From: a bacterium
Lineage (GTDB): Bacteria; Fidelibacterota; Marinisomatia; Marinisomatales; JAHJCW01
Assembly (NCBI GenBank): GCA_028282845.1
Contig: JANQGY010000018.1
Coordinates: forward strand, 37,252 to 101,251
Length of the DNA stretch: 64,000 nt
Reading direction: 5' to 3'
Position numbers and translations under genes: made by a program. The notes below the pieces were generated by a model, which was not told the origin of the DNA, did no database searches, and saw nothing but the letters and a program-made list of their open reading frames with translations. Positions 25,091 through 34,545 of this stretch are shown in pieces. Positions within the stretch are counted from its first letter, which is position 1. Every line of letters starts with the position of its first letter.

Positions 25091-25747
25091 CTATTTATTA
25101 CCCTGAAAAAATGATTTATTTAAAGAAAGGAATTCCTGTATTTCATTAATTATCCGTGATTTGTGCCCTGTTTTGTAATAAACATACGCTGACACCGATA
25201 CTAAAAAAGCACCGGTTGCATCAATTATCAGATCCCACATTGTATCTACTAAACCGGATTTTTGCATATTTGCGCCAAATAATTGGTCGATAGCAAATTC
25301 GTAGATTTCCCACAGAGCGCCAATCGCTACTGCAAAGGAAAATGAAAATATGCAAATGAATAGGGGATTTAAACTCATATCAATTTTTTCATTGTGATTT
25401 AGAATCCAAACCATCAGCAGACCAATTATACCTAAAAGGATAGCCGAAAAACCATGCAGGAGAACATCCCACCACCAAAATCTATAGTAAAATCCAACTG
25501 CACTGCCGAGAAATAACGAACCAAAAATGAAAATAATTGCAGCGAGTTCAAATTCGGTTGGCAGGATGATTTTATAATGATGAGCAAAAATAGTTGGGAG
25601 AGCAGTGAGGATCATAATGAAAATAATGAATAGTGCATTCATCCAATTCTGTGTAATAATTGAGGATATCAATCCGGCTATAAGTAATACCTGCATAGAC
25701 AACTTAACATACTTTTGTGCCTTGGTCATCTGTGGTGCATCATTCAT
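25091..25747 (-). CDS. DUF2238 (YjdF-like) membrane protein
   Basis: 218 residues with six to seven predicted membrane helices. The family motifs WWWDVLLHGFSAILLG and ALWEIYEFAIDQLFG followed by DTMWDLIIDATGA are clear. The conserved Asp, His and Glu lie within or next to helices, but no reaction is established for the family. It stands alone, divergent from the following GNAT gene. Confidence 0.85.
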   Translation of the reverse strand: MNDAPQMTKAQKYVKLSMQVLLIAGLISSIITQNWMNALFIIFIMILTALPTIFAHHYKIILPTEFELAAIIFIFGSLFLGSAVGFYYRFWWWDVLLHGFSAILLGIIGLLMVWILNHNEKIDMSLNPLFICIFSFSFAVAIGALWEIYEFAIDQLFGANMQKSGLVDTMWDLIIDATGAFLVSVSAYVYYKTGHKSRIINEIQEFLSLNKSFFQGNK

Positions 25748-25816
25748 TTTATATATGAATTATTTATAATAATTAAAATGTAAATTATTGAGTAAAATAT
25801 TTCTATCCTATTAAAA

Positions 25817-26239
25817 ATGAAGATTGAAATAGAACAAATAAAAGACCAAAATGAGTTAAATCAAGCTTTTGCAATCCGCAGGGAGGTATTTTGTGTTGAA
25901 CAAAATGTATCGGAAGAAATTGAGATGGATGAATATGATGAATCAGCCGAACATATTTTGGCAATTGTTGATGATAAACCCATCGCAACTGCGAGATGGC
26001 GATTCACGGGCGATGGTGCCAAATTGGAACGTTTTGCGGTATTAAAAGAATATCGAGGAAAAGGAGTAGGTGAAGCTTTAGTAAAATATGTATTGAATGA
26101 ATTAAAGGATTGCCCAAAAATATATCTTAATGCTCAGGAAACAGTTCTAAAATTCTATGAAAAATTTGGATTTGAAGTTGTTGGCAATCGCTTTTATGAA
26201 GCGGATATTCCCCACAAAAAGATGGTTTTTAAATTGTAA
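25817..26239 (+). CDS. GNAT-family N-acetyltransferase (YjcF/ElaA-like)
   Basis: 140 residues. N-terminal AFAIRREVFCVEQNVS is characteristic of the YjcF/ElaA subgroup; the acetyl-CoA loop is VLKEYRGKGVGEALV, followed by IYLNAQETVLKFYEKFGFE. A small-molecule amine or thiol substrate is likely but unknown. It is followed 63 bases later by the ABC exporter on the same strand. Confidence 0.88.
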   Translation: MKIEIEQIKDQNELNQAFAIRREVFCVEQNVSEEIEMDEYDESAEHILAIVDDKPIATARWRFTGDGAKLERFAVLKEYRGKGVGEALVKYVLNELKDCPKIYLNAQETVLKFYEKFGFEVVGNRFYEADIPHKKMVFKL

Positions 26240-26302
26240 CTCTTCATTTTTAAACTTTAGCAGTTCAATGTAATTTCCGCGGCTTTACAACAATTCGATT
26301 TG

Positions 26303-28138
26303 ATGGAACAATCACTTTATATTAGAATATTTAAGTTGATCAGAGGCTATTGGCCGCAAATTTTAGGGTCAACTATTGCAGCTTTATTATATGTTGCATT
26401 TAATAGTGCATCTATTTGGTTCACAGCTTCATTGCTCAACAGTATCCTTGGGAATTTTAACGATTTTATAATTGAACATGAAGCGCTTCGCACTGCTGAC
26501 AATCTGAATCTTAATAATCAGATAAAATTCATAACTAACGAATTTATAATCCGGGAGACAGCCTTTGAAACGCTCAAAGTATTGGCAATTCTTATTGTGT
26601 TTGTGTTCATACTAAAGAATTTGTTCCTGTACTTAAAAAATATAATGATTGTCCATGTACAATATGATTTTATCACCGATTTACGTAATAAATTATTCCA
26701 CAAATATTTAAATATGTCATTGTCCTTTTTCAATGAACAGAAAGCGGGTGAATTGACTTCAATAATAATTAACGATGTAACTAATATGCGTAGGGCTTTT
26801 ACCGTAGGATTCCAACGGGCTTTTGTCGAACCGTTGAATATTATAACGTTTTTAGTGTTATTATTTATCATCAATTTCAAACTGGCATTAATGGCATTGA
26901 TTATAGTACCAGTCAGCGCATTAGCGATTATCGCAATCGGTAGAAGTGTGAAAAGAAAATCACGGCGGATTGCCATTAAAATTGCGACGATCACAAACAT
27001 AATCAGTGAAATACTTTCGTCCATCCGTGTTGTTAAAGCATTTACAAACGAAGATTATGAGAACCGTAAATTCCAAAGTCAGACAAAAAAATTCTTCAAT
27101 TTAATATTGAAACGTGCCAGATTACGTCAAACTGCGGCACCGCTGACCGAAGTAATCGGCGTATGCGTAGCGATTGTGCTTATTTTAATTGGCGGTAGAA
27201 ATGTGCTAATTGACAATGTGATGACTTCCGAGGATTTTCTCCGGTTCATTTTAGTATTATTTAGTGCATTAGCGCCGATCAGGATGCTAAGCAGTGTAAA
27301 TATGGAAGTTCAGACCGGCTTAGCATCGGCGGAGCGTGTATTTGATACTTTGGATTCACAATCGGCGATTAAAATTGCTGATAATCCGCTATTAATTAAG
27401 CAATTCAATGATAAAATTAAATTTGAGAATGTAACGTTTAAGTATGCTGATAATGAAGATAAAGTTCTCGATAATATATCATTTGCAATCAACAAAGGCG
27501 AAGTAGTTGCGTTAGCGGGCGAAAGCGGTGCCGGTAAATCCACAATCGCTGATTTAGTGCCGCGTTTCTATGATGTTGATGCCGGAACAGTTCAAATTGA
27601 TGGCAAAGATGTACGGAAGCTTGAATTAAAATCATTACGAAAATTAATGGGTATCGTAACACAGGAAACCATCTTGTTTAATGATACAATCCGTGCCAAT
27701 ATATCTTATGGGCTGCCAAACGTTCAGGAAGACGATATTATTTCCGCAGCGAAAATTGCCAATGCGTATGTTTTTATTAATGAACAACCGGATGGGTTTA
27801 ACACCGTAATTGGTGACAAAGGTGTTAAACTTTCCGGCGGACAAAGGCAGCGCATCGCCATTGCGCGGGCAATTTTGAATAATCCGCCAATCCTGATTTT
27901 AGATGAAGCAACATCTTCGCTTGATACCAAATCAGAAAAATTGGTGCAGGAAGCTTTGGAAAACTTAATGACTGATCGGACAGTATTAGTGATTGCGCAT
28001 CGTCTTTCGACCATCCACAAAGCGAATAAAATTATTGTACTTGATAAAGGCAGAATAATTGAAACGGGCACACACGATTCACTTTTAAAAGCAAGTGGCC
28101 ATTATAAAAAATTATATGATTATCAGTTTAACAGATAG
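26303..28138 (+). CDS. MsbA-like ABC exporter (fused permease-ATPase)
   Basis: 611 residues: six membrane helices (about 20-320) and a C-terminal ATPase with Walker A GESGAGKS, signature LSGGQRQR, Walker B ILILDEATSS and switch IAHRLST. The half-transporter layout and length match MsbA and related lipid or glycan flippases. It starts at an ATG at 26303; a TTG directly before is less likely. It lies just upstream of the surface-polymer genes, so lipid-linked precursor or lipid A export is a fair inference. Confidence 0.92.
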   Translation: MEQSLYIRIFKLIRGYWPQILGSTIAALLYVAFNSASIWFTASLLNSILGNFNDFIIEHEALRTADNLNLNNQIKFITNEFIIRETAFETLKVLAILIVFVFILKNLFLYLKNIMIVHVQYDFITDLRNKLFHKYLNMSLSFFNEQKAGELTSIIINDVTNMRRAFTVGFQRAFVEPLNIITFLVLLFIINFKLALMALIIVPVSALAIIAIGRSVKRKSRRIAIKIATITNIISEILSSIRVVKAFTNEDYENRKFQSQTKKFFNLILKRARLRQTAAPLTEVIGVCVAIVLILIGGRNVLIDNVMTSEDFLRFILVLFSALAPIRMLSSVNMEVQTGLASAERVFDTLDSQSAIKIADNPLLIKQFNDKIKFENVTFKYADNEDKVLDNISFAINKGEVVALAGESGAGKSTIADLVPRFYDVDAGTVQIDGKDVRKLELKSLRKLMGIVTQETILFNDTIRANISYGLPNVQEDDIISAAKIANAYVFINEQPDGFNTVIGDKGVKLSGGQRQRIAIARAILNNPPILILDEATSSLDTKSEKLVQEALENLMTDRTVLVIAHRLSTIHKANKIIVLDKGRIIETGTHDSLLKASGHYKKLYDYQFNR

Positions 28139-28150
28139 AGAGGATTAGAA

Positions 28151-29242
28151 ATGTATCATAATCCGGTAAAAATTTTAGAAACTGATAATTGGAATGTTAT
28201 TTTGCAGCAACAACTTGCTAAACGCGGTTCAACCACACCGTTGATAATTACGAGTGAAGGCAGTATCAAACGCCATCAATTAGATAAACAACTGAACGGT
28301 TATCAATTTTTTACTGATATTGAGAACTATCCTACTTTTGAGAGTTGCCAGAGGGCAATTGATTTATCAAAAAATGTGAACTGTGATAGCGTGATCGCAC
28401 TTGGCGGCGGCTCCGTGATGGACACTGCAAAAGTTGTTATTGCTGCAATCAATACAAAATTAGAGAATCTTGATGATTTGTTATCCTACAAAGGAAATTA
28501 TTCTAATGATCTATCAAAAATTTTCATACCCACAACACATGGTACTGCCAGTGAAGTAACTATGTGGGGAACAATATGGAATTATCAGGAGAAGCAAAAA
28601 TACTCATTGGCAAATCCGGCATTATATCCGGATGTGGCAATTCTTGACCCGACACTCAGTCTTAGCATGGATTTAAAGCTTTCTATCGCAACTACGTTGG
28701 ATGCGCTCAGTCATAGTTTTGAAACTTTATGGAATATTAATTCCAATTCAAAATCAGTTAATTTTGCAATTGATGCAATCAAAATTATTTTTGAAGAGGT
28801 TCCTGATTTGAAGTCTAAATCGGATGATATAAATATCAGGAAAAAACTATTGAAAGCATCAAATTTAGCAGGTCTCGCATTCAGTAATACCAAAACTGCC
28901 GCTGCACATTCCATAAGTTATCCACTTACATTTTCATTTGAAATTCCCCATGGGATTGCCTGCTCAATGCCAATTGTTCCTTTGTTAGACATTAATAGGG
29001 AATTTATGTCCGATAATCTTGAACAATTATTGGATACCTTAGGGATAGATTTTGTGGAATTAAAGAACCAAATACTTAATATTCCGAAAGGAATTGTAGA
29101 TTTTAAGTTAAGTGCTTGGGGAGTACAAGCAAGTGATTTTGATGAGATTGTGGACAGATCCTTTACTAAAAGCAGAATATCCAATAATGTAATTGATCTC
29201 TCAAGGGAAGATGTATATAATTTATTATATGAAATATTATAA
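28151..29242 (+). CDS. Iron-containing alcohol dehydrogenase family protein
   Basis: 363 residues. The nucleotide-binding GGGSVMDTAK is at 85-94, IPTTHGTASEVT marks the family, and the metal His residues appear in LDALSHSFE and EIPHGIACSMP. Two variants are worth weighing: an aldehyde reductase such as the phosphonoacetaldehyde reductase of phosphonate pathways, or another polyol dehydrogenase. It is unlike glycerol-1-phosphate dehydrogenase in motif. It begins the cluster with licD- and licC-like genes, so it probably makes the alcohol headgroup that is then activated with CDP. Confidence 0.85.
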   Translation: MYHNPVKILETDNWNVILQQQLAKRGSTTPLIITSEGSIKRHQLDKQLNGYQFFTDIENYPTFESCQRAIDLSKNVNCDSVIALGGGSVMDTAKVVIAAINTKLENLDDLLSYKGNYSNDLSKIFIPTTHGTASEVTMWGTIWNYQEKQKYSLANPALYPDVAILDPTLSLSMDLKLSIATTLDALSHSFETLWNINSNSKSVNFAIDAIKIIFEEVPDLKSKSDDINIRKKLLKASNLAGLAFSNTKTAAAHSISYPLTFSFEIPHGIACSMPIVPLLDINREFMSDNLEQLLDTLGIDFVELKNQILNIPKGIVDFKLSAWGVQASDFDEIVDRSFTKSRISNNVIDLSREDVYNLLYEIL

Positions 29243-29247
29243 ATAGT

Positions 29248-29868
29248 ATGTCGGGGAAACACACATTAGACGGTCAAAATCTTGCGGCTGCCTTAAATAT
29301 GCTTGAAAAAGTTACTTTGATCTTTGAAGAAGCCGATATAAGATATTCGATCACAGCGGGAACTTTACTTGGTATCGTTAGAGAGAATCGGCTTTTACCG
29401 TGGGATAGAGACTTAGACTTGAGAGTTTTTTATCCGGACAGCGAGAAATTAATTAGATCTATTAAAAAAATCAGAAAAGCCGGATATATTGTAAGATTAA
29501 GATATCAGGAGAAGGAAGATCCGCCGCTAAAAAAAGGTGATTTACGTATTTTGAAAATTTATAGTCGAAGAAAGCTTTTTTTGAAAGGCGACGTGATGAT
29601 GGATTGTTTTATTGCCACCAAAGATAATGGTATGTATGTATGGTCCTGTGGTGGTGATAGGAAATATACCAAAAAAGCAGTCCCGGCTCATTTTTACGAT
29701 GATCTTGAAGAGCTGAGTTTTGAAGGTAAAAACTATACTGCTCCGGTTGAGCGTGAAAAATATTTAGAATATAGATACGGCGATTGGCAAACACCGCAGC
29801 AAAAATGGCGGTTTACCAAAGATGATTTAGCTATAATCGCGACCGATCACAAACCCAAGCGAAAATGA
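29248..29868 (+). CDS. LicD-family phosphotransferase
   Basis: 206 residues. The LicD signature is visible as ITAGTLLGIVRENRLLPWDRDLDLRVF with the DxD acidic pair of the nucleotidyltransferase fold. LicD enzymes move phosphocholine or related phospho-alcohols from CDP donors onto glycans. It starts 6 bases after the dehydrogenase and overlaps the next nucleotidyltransferase by 4 bases, so the three are one operon. The protein lacks a membrane anchor. Confidence 0.85.
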   Translation: MSGKHTLDGQNLAAALNMLEKVTLIFEEADIRYSITAGTLLGIVRENRLLPWDRDLDLRVFYPDSEKLIRSIKKIRKAGYIVRLRYQEKEDPPLKKGDLRILKIYSRRKLFLKGDVMMDCFIATKDNGMYVWSCGGDRKYTKKAVPAHFYDDLEELSFEGKNYTAPVEREKYLEYRYGDWQTPQQKWRFTKDDLAIIATDHKPKRK

Positions 29869-30602
29869 AGTTAGCCGTTTTTTTATTAGCCGGTGGTGGC
29901 ATCAGATTAAAACCCTATACTAATGAAGTTCCCAAATGCTTAGTAGAAATAAATGGAAAACCATTATTGATTCGTATGTTGGATTATTTGGAAGAAGGCG
30001 GTATCGAAAGGGCAATTTTAGTGATCGGATACAAGGGTGAAAAGATAATTGAGACTGTCGGTAACCGATGGAAAAACGTCAAGATTGAATATGTTGAAAA
30101 TACCGATTGGGCTACAACTAATAATGTTGTATCGCTGAACTTAGCTTTACCAAATATAAATGAAGATTTTATCTTACTTGAAGGCGACCTTATTTTCACC
30201 CGAGAAGCATTCAAACCCCTATTTTCCCCTGACAGGATAGCAGTCTCAGATTATCAAAACCACATGAGTGGTACATTAGTTGATATTGATAGCAATAATA
30301 TTGTTACCCGTTTTATTGTGAACGATGAGTTATCTGAGGAAGAAAAGGTGGTTCTTTACAAAACGGTAAATCTTTACAGCTTTGACTATCAGAATTTCAG
30401 TGGATTGATTGCACCCAAATTGCGAAAACTGATAGACTCAGGCCAAAAACAAGTTTATTATGAACAAGCTATTGCCGATGCCGTGATGACAGCCGGTTAC
30501 ATCACAACGGCGGTGAATTTTCATGGAACGCCTTGGTACGAAATTGATACAGAAGAAGACCTAATTAAAGCTCGAAAAATTTTTGAAAAAACAGATATAT
30601 AA
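29865..30602 (+). CDS. LicC-like sugar/choline-phosphate nucleotidyltransferase
   Basis: 245 residues of the NTP_transferase fold. Start AVFLLAGGGIRLKPYT and VPKCLVEINGKPLL are the nucleotide- and phosphate-binding segments; DWATTNNVVSLNLA and LLEGDLIF match LicC-type cytidylyltransferases. It most likely makes a CDP-alcohol for the adjacent LicD. CTP preference is inferred from the family, not seen. Confidence 0.87.
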   Translation: MKLAVFLLAGGGIRLKPYTNEVPKCLVEINGKPLLIRMLDYLEEGGIERAILVIGYKGEKIIETVGNRWKNVKIEYVENTDWATTNNVVSLNLALPNINEDFILLEGDLIFTREAFKPLFSPDRIAVSDYQNHMSGTLVDIDSNNIVTRFIVNDELSEEEKVVLYKTVNLYSFDYQNFSGLIAPKLRKLIDSGQKQVYYEQAIADAVMTAGYITTAVNFHGTPWYEIDTEEDLIKARKIFEKTDI

Positions 30603-31601
30603 TTATTTGCGGTAATCCAATTCCCACCAATATAGAATTGATATAACTTTATCAACGAAACTAACACCATATTGATTGAATCTATATTTCAACTTCGTAA
30701 AATAGAATTTTAAATGGATCCCGATCGGCAATTTTTTAGGCTTGTCTTGTATTTCATATTTATGTGATTCGAGCTCATTTTTAAACTTGCGATTAAACAA
30801 AATGACTTCCCACTGCTCCAAATCTTTTTGCCATCTACCGATACTTGCAGCATTTATTTTACTTTTTGTGGCCGAATGCCAATCCATTTTATATGAAGGA
30901 ACTGATTCCTTGGCAATCTTGTGAAATTCAAGTAAGGATTCGGAGTATTCTTCACCTAAAAATTTACAAACCGATTTAATAGAATTTTCGGGCTCGTTGA
31001 TGATGTCTTCATATTTGATCTCAATATATTGTTCTGATGAATATTTACTTTTAGCTATAATTCCATGTTGGATAGCTTCCTGCCAATTTAACATAGCAAA
31101 TAGACTATTTTTATTCCACCAAGGCATCCGTTTCAGCGATGCTACAGCATCGCGGCCGTCGCGTATAATGTGAATCACTTGGGCATCGGGAAATAATTTG
31201 AACAATTGCGGTAAATATTTAATATAGTACGGACGTTTATCACCCCATCGGGACTTACCGAACTTCTTCGAATACAATTTCGGGATTACCGAAAGAAAAG
31301 CTCCAAGTGTATTACCGGTTATTTTCAGTTCTTCCCGGACATCATTTTTGTCAATATCAAGATCAATAATTTTAGTTTTTTTATTATGATTATTTAAAAA
31401 CCAATTGCGCAGTTTTTTGCGGTTATCAGCTTTTGACAAATCGCCAAATAGCAATCTCCGCTTATACAATTTTTTTGCGTATTTCGTTTGCGGAGGTATC
31501 GCAATGTTTTTGTGCGAACAGAGGATTAACCGCAACATGGTTGTGCCGGAGCGCTCACAACCAACAATAAAGATTGGTCTATTTTTATTTTTTTCCTGCA
31601 T
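30603..31601 (-). CDS. Sulfotransferase family protein
   Basis: 332 residues. The PAPS 5'-phosphosulfate loop is IFIVGCERSGTTMLRLIL at about 9-26, and the 3'-phosphate-binding IRDGRDAVASLKR is at about 144-156. It would transfer sulfate to a sugar or peptide acceptor. It is the only minus-strand gene in the surface-polymer locus and ends 1 base from the convergent nucleotidyltransferase, so it is separately transcribed. A surface glycan acceptor is inferred from context. Confidence 0.88.
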   Translation of the reverse strand: MQEKNKNRPIFIVGCERSGTTMLRLILCSHKNIAIPPQTKYAKKLYKRRLLFGDLSKADNRKKLRNWFLNNHNKKTKIIDLDIDKNDVREELKITGNTLGAFLSVIPKLYSKKFGKSRWGDKRPYYIKYLPQLFKLFPDAQVIHIIRDGRDAVASLKRMPWWNKNSLFAMLNWQEAIQHGIIAKSKYSSEQYIEIKYEDIINEPENSIKSVCKFLGEEYSESLLEFHKIAKESVPSYKMDWHSATKSKINAASIGRWQKDLEQWEVILFNRKFKNELESHKYEIQDKPKKLPIGIHLKFYFTKLKYRFNQYGVSFVDKVISILYWWELDYRK

Positions 31602-31673
31602 TATGTGGATTTTTATATTAAAACAAGTGAGCTAAATTTACCAGGTAACAAAATGTTTTTACCACACAATTAA

Positions 31674-32699
31674 ATGTACAAGCAAACACGCAAATACTTA
31701 TTATTTCTCACGAAGAATTATTCCTATTCGATTCTGCGACCACTGTATGATGCTATCCTCCAACAGAAAAATGATCAAGCATTTTGGTTTTCTACTAAAC
31801 CTGAACGATTTGATATCAACAGGGAAAACTGGTTAGAAAGTAATGAAGCGGTTATTAAATATAATCCTGATGCAATTTTTGCTCCGGGGAATGTAGTGCC
31901 GAGCGCTTGGCCCGGACTAAAAGTACAGTTGTTTCATGGTTTGGGAGAAGAGAAGCAGGGACATTATCGCAAGAACGGTCTATTCCAAATGTATTGTACT
32001 CCCGGTCCGTTTGTTACAAATAAATTTTTGAATAGGAATAATGGCAGGTATATTGTTGAAGAAACGGGATGGTCTAAAATTGATAATATTTTAAGAGTGC
32101 AACAAAACAGTAAGACCACGTTTAAGAATGAATACCCAATTATTTTATACGCCCCCACTTTTAGCAAAAAATTGACTTCGGCTAATAGTTTACTTAGCCA
32201 AATTGCGGCATTAAAAAAACGTGACTATAATTGGATTGTAAAATTCCACGAACTGATGGATATGGAAATTGTGGCGAAATACAAAGGATTGCAAAATGAT
32301 AGATTTGTAGTGAGTAATAATACGGATATTTTACCACTGATGTCTGAATCTGATCTGATGCTGACTGATACCTCATCGGTTGCTTACGAATATTTATTTT
32401 TTGATAAACCAATTGTTACATTTAATACCAAGACGAGGCATGATAAAGGAATCAATATTTTAGAAGCGGATGACCTTGAAGGAGCAATAATTAGAGCTTT
32501 ATCCAATCCGGTTGAATTTAAAGAGAACCGTGAGTTTTACATCAGTGAATTGCATCCATATCGGGATGGTCAATCTGCGCAGAGAGTTTTAAAAGCGGTT
32601 AATAGAGTACTTGAGGACGGATATAAACCACTAAGTAAATATAATCCGGTTCATTGGCTGAGTAGATGGAAAACAAGAAATTTGATCAGTGCAAAATAG
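31674..32699 (+). CDS. CDP-glycerol glycerophosphotransferase-like protein (first copy)
   Basis: 341 residues of the TagB/TagF-like GT-B fold. Visible features include APGNVVPSAWPGLKVQLFHGLGEEKQG, IILYAPTFSKK, WIVKFHE and the late LMLTDTSSVAYEYLFFDKPIV acidic/Ser-rich donor site. Enzymes of the group add glycerol-phosphate or ribitol-phosphate units to lipid-linked acceptors. Followed at once by a second family member. Confidence 0.85.
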   Translation: MYKQTRKYLLFLTKNYSYSILRPLYDAILQQKNDQAFWFSTKPERFDINRENWLESNEAVIKYNPDAIFAPGNVVPSAWPGLKVQLFHGLGEEKQGHYRKNGLFQMYCTPGPFVTNKFLNRNNGRYIVEETGWSKIDNILRVQQNSKTTFKNEYPIILYAPTFSKKLTSANSLLSQIAALKKRDYNWIVKFHELMDMEIVAKYKGLQNDRFVVSNNTDILPLMSESDLMLTDTSSVAYEYLFFDKPIVTFNTKTRHDKGINILEADDLEGAIIRALSNPVEFKENREFYISELHPYRDGQSAQRVLKAVNRVLEDGYKPLSKYNPVHWLSRWKTRNLISAK

Positions 32700-32703
32700 T
32701 TTG

Positions 32704-33786
32704 ATGTCAAAAAAGAAGATACTCTTTCAATTAAATTATTTATATCATATACCGGCGGTGGCGCCGATAATCGAATTGTTTGCTGAAGATAGTAATTATG
32801 ATGTTGCTTTTCAGATCAGCTTAGATTTTGAATACAAGTTGGGTATTTTTCGGAAAAGAATACCGCAGTCCAATTTCAACACATATTTCCCCTCGAATGT
32901 GCGCAGCGTTGAACACGAGGATGAGTTCGACATAATCTTCGGGACCGATGTGATTGATGCCTCGAAATTTAGAAATGCTCTGTTATGTATGGTCTATCAT
33001 GGGCCGACTTTCAACAAAACGGTGACTTATCGCGAATTACAGAGGCACACCGAAAATCAATATATAATTTTTGTTGAAAGCCAGTTCACAGCCGATAAAT
33101 TAATTGAGTCCAATAGCATCGGTAATTCCGAGACAGTTGTAGCCGGATTTCCCAAATTGGATCCGTATTTGAATAATAGATATAATCAAAATACAGTTCT
33201 GAAAGAGTTGGGTTTAGATGGTAACAAGAAAACAATATTATATGCACCGACCTACAAGCCCACCAGTATTTACGATTTGCGCAGTGAGATATTTCATGCT
33301 ACGCAGTCCCATAATTTAATTATAAAATTACATCACTATTCTTGGATGGGGAAATATGCAAATCGCAATCAGAGCAGACTTTTCAAAAATCAAATAAAAT
33401 ATTTTGATCATGCAATTTTGGTGCCGCAAGATTTTTATAATATAATTCCACTTTATGCGGCGGCTGATACGCTCATTTCAGAGGCATCGGGAGCGTTAAT
33501 CGAATTTTTAATTACTGAAAAAATGGGTATAGTTTATGACTTGCCGGATAAGTATCTTGCCCGCTCAAATTCAGAGCCACTACTATCCGATAACAGAGAT
33601 TATTTAAAGAATAAATTCATTCATATTTCTTCGCCACAGCAGCTTCAAAGTGCGATTGATAGCGCATTAAACCCTGATAAACAACAAATCGAAAAAATTA
33701 AAGATTATAAGAATAAATATTTTTTCAAGAATGACGGCAAGGCATCCGAACGGATTAAGGCCTATATTGATAATCTACTCTTATGA
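32704..33786 (+). CDS. CDP-glycerol glycerophosphotransferase-like protein (second copy)
   Basis: 360 residues from the ATG at 32704, five bases after the previous stop; a GTG at 32689 would overlap that gene. It has the same fold as its neighbour: MVYHGPTFNKTVTYRE, ILYAPTYKPTSIYDL, LIIKLHHYSW and DTLISEASGALIEFL. The tandem pair suggests one priming and one polymerising enzyme, as in teichoic acid pathways, but that split is inferred. Confidence 0.85.
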   Translation: MSKKKILFQLNYLYHIPAVAPIIELFAEDSNYDVAFQISLDFEYKLGIFRKRIPQSNFNTYFPSNVRSVEHEDEFDIIFGTDVIDASKFRNALLCMVYHGPTFNKTVTYRELQRHTENQYIIFVESQFTADKLIESNSIGNSETVVAGFPKLDPYLNNRYNQNTVLKELGLDGNKKTILYAPTYKPTSIYDLRSEIFHATQSHNLIIKLHHYSWMGKYANRNQSRLFKNQIKYFDHAILVPQDFYNIIPLYAAADTLISEASGALIEFLITEKMGIVYDLPDKYLARSNSEPLLSDNRDYLKNKFIHISSPQQLQSAIDSALNPDKQQIEKIKDYKNKYFFKNDGKASERIKAYIDNLLL

Positions 33787-33813
33787 TTAATAATTACATC
33801 GTAAATTTATAGT

Positions 33814-34545
33814 ATGAAAGCAATTATACTAGCTGCCGGTGTTTCCCGTAGATTGTATCCGTTAACCTTTGATACTCCAAAAAGTCTCTTAAAACTTAAT
33901 GGTAAACCGATTCTTGATTACCAGTTAGATGCTTTGCGTTCGGTGGGTGTTAAAGAAATAATCTTAGTTTTGGGCTATTATTCTAATTTGTTCATAGAAC
34001 ATTTTGCTCAAAATCATAATGATTTCAAATTACAAATTGTTACCAATCATCATTTTTTTGAAACGAATACAGCCTATTCAGTTCGGCTTTGCAACACTTT
34101 CGCCAAGGATGAAGATATTTTGCTGATGAACGCCGATGTATTGTATCCTACGGAATTATTGCAGCGATTAGTGTCATCTGTGCATGATGATTTGATTGCG
34201 GTGGAAGTCAAGAAATGCGGTGATGAAGAAGTTAAAGTGATTGAAGGTGAAGATAAACGTATAGTAGCAATCGGAAAGAAGCTAATTCAGGAAAATGCTT
34301 TAGGTGAATTCATCGGGGTAGCGAAATTTTCACGCCGATTCATGGCAAAATTCTTTGCATCTTTGGACAAGCTTATCGGTGCCGGCGGTAAATCAGATTA
34401 TTTTGAAGCAGCGATTGACCCAATTTTAGCCGAGCACAAAATTTATTATGAAGATGTATCCGATCTGCCGTGCAAAGAAATAGATTTTTTGGAAGATTTA
34501 GAGACTGCCAAGCAGCTTGTACACAGTAAGCATTTCAATGGATAG
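33814..34545 (+). CDS. LicC/MobA-like nucleotidyltransferase (second copy)
   Basis: 243 residues. AIILAAGVSRRLYPLT, TPKSLLKLNGKPILDYQ and the acidic ILLMNADVLYP are the NTP-transferase hallmarks; FFETNTAYSVRLCN matches the LicC/PntC-type NTP domain. It overlaps the CDP-alcohol phosphotransferase gene by 8 bases, so the two probably make and use the same CDP-activated alcohol. Confidence 0.87.
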   Translation: MKAIILAAGVSRRLYPLTFDTPKSLLKLNGKPILDYQLDALRSVGVKEIILVLGYYSNLFIEHFAQNHNDFKLQIVTNHHFFETNTAYSVRLCNTFAKDEDILLMNADVLYPTELLQRLVSSVHDDLIAVEVKKCGDEEVKVIEGEDKRIVAIGKKLIQENALGEFIGVAKFSRRFMAKFFASLDKLIGAGGKSDYFEAAIDPILAEHKIYYEDVSDLPCKEIDFLEDLETAKQLVHSKHFNG

